Shown here: positions 62,434-64,000 of the stretch, piece after piece
Numbering within the stretch: position 1 is the first letter of the stretch
How the letters are laid out: every line of letters begins with the position of its first letter
Source: Pedobacter sp. KBS0701
GTDB lineage: Bacteria > Bacteroidota > Bacteroidia > Sphingobacteriales > Sphingobacteriaceae
Assembly (NCBI RefSeq): GCF_005938645.2
Contig: NZ_CP042171.1
Coordinates: 1,550,001 to 1,614,000 of the forward strand
Direction of reading: 5' to 3'
Length of the DNA stretch: 64,000 nt
The notes under the pieces: generated by a model
What the model was told of the DNA's origin: nothing
Database searches by the model: none
What the model saw: only the letters and a program-made list of their open reading frames with translations
Program-made: the position numbers and the translations under genes

Positions 62434-62882
62434 CTTCAAAAAATCTGGTTCTCTTATAACGAAATTACGCCTTTTCGTAACGAAAAGAATACTATCTGTA
62501 CGCTTTAATTTTAAATTTTTTCCTTATTCACTAATTTAATAGAAAAATTCTCGATTAAGTTTACTAGATGCGGGTAATAGCTACAATCCATAAAATAATG
62601 CTAATACCGATAAACGTATACTCATCTTTACCGGATTTGCTAATCTATTATAAGTTTGAAATTTATTCAAATTAAGAGCAAGGGCCCAACTGCTTTGTTA
62701 CAAGAATATACATATCCCTACACCCATGTAGTTGTAGCCATTTATTAAGCATTTCATGTTTTGTGTCATTGCATTGCAACGTACCTTACGGATTATGTTG
62801 GCTAAACGTCATTTGTATTCATTTAAACGTGAGTTGGTTTTATTAAAGATATTTTTGCAATACAGATTTTACTCCTTTAATT
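62434..62882. other. Intergenic, no gene recognised
   Basis: About 450 AT-rich bases between the divergent LytTR and LLM-oxidoreductase genes. Only the TATTTTTG box at 62850-62857 stands out. A 71-codon plus-strand ORF inside (from 62756) overlaps the oxidoreductase start, has no recognisable features and was not accepted. Confidence 0.5.
62850..62857 (+). promoter_or_regulatory. Candidate -7 box (TATTTTTG)
   Basis: TATTTTTG fits TAnnTTTG, 25 bp before the ATG at 62883. No -33 element at the right spacing is seen. Confidence 0.35.
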
Positions 62883-63887
62883 ATGGCCGATCACTTATTG
62901 AAAAATGTACTTTATTCCGTTCTCGATCTTGCAACCGTTTTAGACGGTTTTACTGCTGCAGATACCTTTAAAACCAGTCTTGATTTAGCTAAACAGTCTG
63001 AAACTTTAGGTTATACACGTTACTGGTTTGCAGAACACCATAACATGGCTGGTGTGGCCAGTTCAGCAACGGCGGTACTAATTGGTTATATTGCTGGTAA
63101 TACCAATAGCATTCGAGTAGGTTCCGGAGGTATTATGCTGCCCAATCACGCTCCCTTAATTGTAGCAGAACAATTCGGCACGCTGGCTTCGCTTTATCCT
63201 AACCGGATCGATCTGGGCTTGGGCAGGGCACCCGGAACCGATCAGGTTACGGCAATGGCCATCCGAGGTGAAAACTTTAATGCTGTTCATAGCTTTCCCA
63301 GGGATATTGAGAAACTGCAACAGTTTTTCTCTGCCAGTAATAACCGGGCAAGTGTAAGGGCTATGCCTGGAGAAGGTTTGGATATTCCGATCTGGATTTT
63401 AGGTTCGAGTACAGATAGCGCGCGCTTAGCCGCAGAAAAAGGACTTCCTTATGCTTTTGCCAGTCATTTTGCCCCAACCTATTTTGAACAGGCGATATCC
63501 ATTTATAAAAATAATTTTAAACCCTCGGCATTTTTACAGGAACCCTATGTAATGGCATGTGTGAATGTGGTAGCTGCAGATACTGATGCGGAAGCAGAAC
63601 GTTTATCAAGCTCTGTAAAACGTATGTTTTTAGGAGTGATAACAGGCAAAAGAGAATTACTAAAACCTGCCGTTGATGATATTAATGAATATTGGGGTCA
63701 GTTGGAAAAAGAAGCTGTAGAGCAGATGTTGTATTATTCTTTTATTGGTAGTGCTAATACCATTAAAGAAAATTTAGAAGCATTTGTTGTCAAATATGGC
63801 ATAAACGAAATTATGAGCACCTCGCATATTTATGATCATCAGGCAAAATTGCATTCGAATAAAATTTTTGCAGGGTTGTTTGGGTAG
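62883..63887 (+). CDS. LLM-class (luciferase-like) flavin-dependent oxidoreductase
   Basis: 334 residues. It has the bacterial-luciferase-like TIM barrel of the MsnO8/YhbW-type subgroup: [10 protein letters not shown] near residue 45, [19 protein letters not shown] near 80-98, [13 protein letters not shown] at about 109-121 and [13 protein letters not shown] around 170. Such enzymes use FMNH2 to oxidise small organics; the physiological role of this subgroup is unclear. The gene is complete and solitary. The 113 bases after it to the window end hold no recognised feature. Confidence 0.9.
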   Translation: MADHLLKNVLYSVLDLATVLDGFTAADTFKTSLDLAKQSETLGYTRYWFAEHHNMAGVASSATAVLIGYIAGNTNSIRVGSGGIMLPNHAPLIVAEQFGTLASLYPNRIDLGLGRAPGTDQVTAMAIRGENFNAVHSFPRDIEKLQQFFSASNNRASVRAMPGEGLDIPIWILGSSTDSARLAAEKGLPYAFASHFAPTYFEQAISIYKNNFKPSAFLQEPYVMACVNVVAADTDAEAERLSSSVKRMFLGVITGKRELLKPAVDDINEYWGQLEKEAVEQMLYYSFIGSANTIKENLEAFVVKYGINEIMSTSHIYDHQAKLHSNKIFAGLFG

Positions 63888-64000
63888 TTGCGAGTCATAT
63901 CAATCGCGTCATGCTCCCGCAGATATCGCTGATTGCGCAGAACCTATTGCTTTTTGACATTAAGCAGTTAATGAAATTAAGACTATATTGTTAAATCAAT

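Overview
The window looks like a chromosome segment of a Bacteroidota bacterium of the family Sphingobacteriaceae, most likely Pedobacter or a close relative. The evidence is three SusC/SusD outer-membrane pairs (two with an ECF sigma factor and FecR anti-sigma factor), many lipoproteins with charged residues after the lipobox Cys, DUF2807 'GIN' proteins, FtsX-type efflux permeases under an NtrC-type regulator, the promoter signature TAnnTTTG, and intergenic inverted repeats ending in CGTCAT/ATGACG. No rRNA, complete tRNA, integrase, transposase or CRISPR array was seen.

Layout. 1-7981 (minus): ECF sigma, FecR, SusC, SusD and a secreted metallophosphoesterase cut by the window edge. 8.2-13.2 kb: small regulators and membrane proteins, a compact tRNA-like element behind a good promoter, and two DJ-1/PfpI genes. 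13.4-15.6 kb: a solitary infC with a TTG start, then decayed DNA with a broken antitoxin/PIN-toxin pair and the C-terminal scrap of an FAD oxidoreductase. 15.6-19.2 kb (minus): an exported S41 peptidase, a beta-barrel and a glycine-rich lipoprotein. 19.6-20.7 kb: paired half-size YeeE/YedE transporters. 20.9-23.5 kb (minus): a DAC-domain protein (predicted c-di-AMP synthase) with a GAF histidine kinase. 23.7-31.2 kb (plus): second sigma/FecR/SusC/SusD set with a glycerophosphodiesterase. 31.6-33.3 kb: an ABC-F ATPase. 33.4-43.3 kb (plus): a sulfatase locus (formylglycine-generating enzyme, SusC, SusD, arylsulfatase, degenerate M28-like protein). 43.6-47.7 kb: a GIN protein, a repeat-rich intergenic region, an MpaB-like oxygenase and an Lrp regulator. 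47.8-56.2 kb (minus): a seven-gene efflux operon ending in its own sigma-54 activator and kinase. 56.6-63.9 kb: YeiH transporter, second GIN protein, exported TIM-barrel protein, a LytS/LytTR system enclosing a Thr-rich 43-residue ORF, and an LLM flavin oxidoreductase.

How parts work together. Each SusCD pair sits beside a different ester-cleaving secreted enzyme (phosphomonoesterase-like, glycerophosphodiesterase, sulfatase), which suggests scavenging of phosphate and sulfate esters. The most interesting candidate for a new system is the sulfatase locus. It is preceded by a 37-codon ORF whose last 12 codons include five Cys and one Met, directly after a promoter box and a 15-bp palindrome. 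This looks like a cysteine-sensing leader peptide controlling sulfate-ester scavenging. Other candidates are the transcribed tRNA-like mini-element, the Thr-rich RiPP-like peptide between LytTR genes, the DAC/GAF-kinase operon, and the efflux operon with a sigma-54 promoter and a distal dyad.
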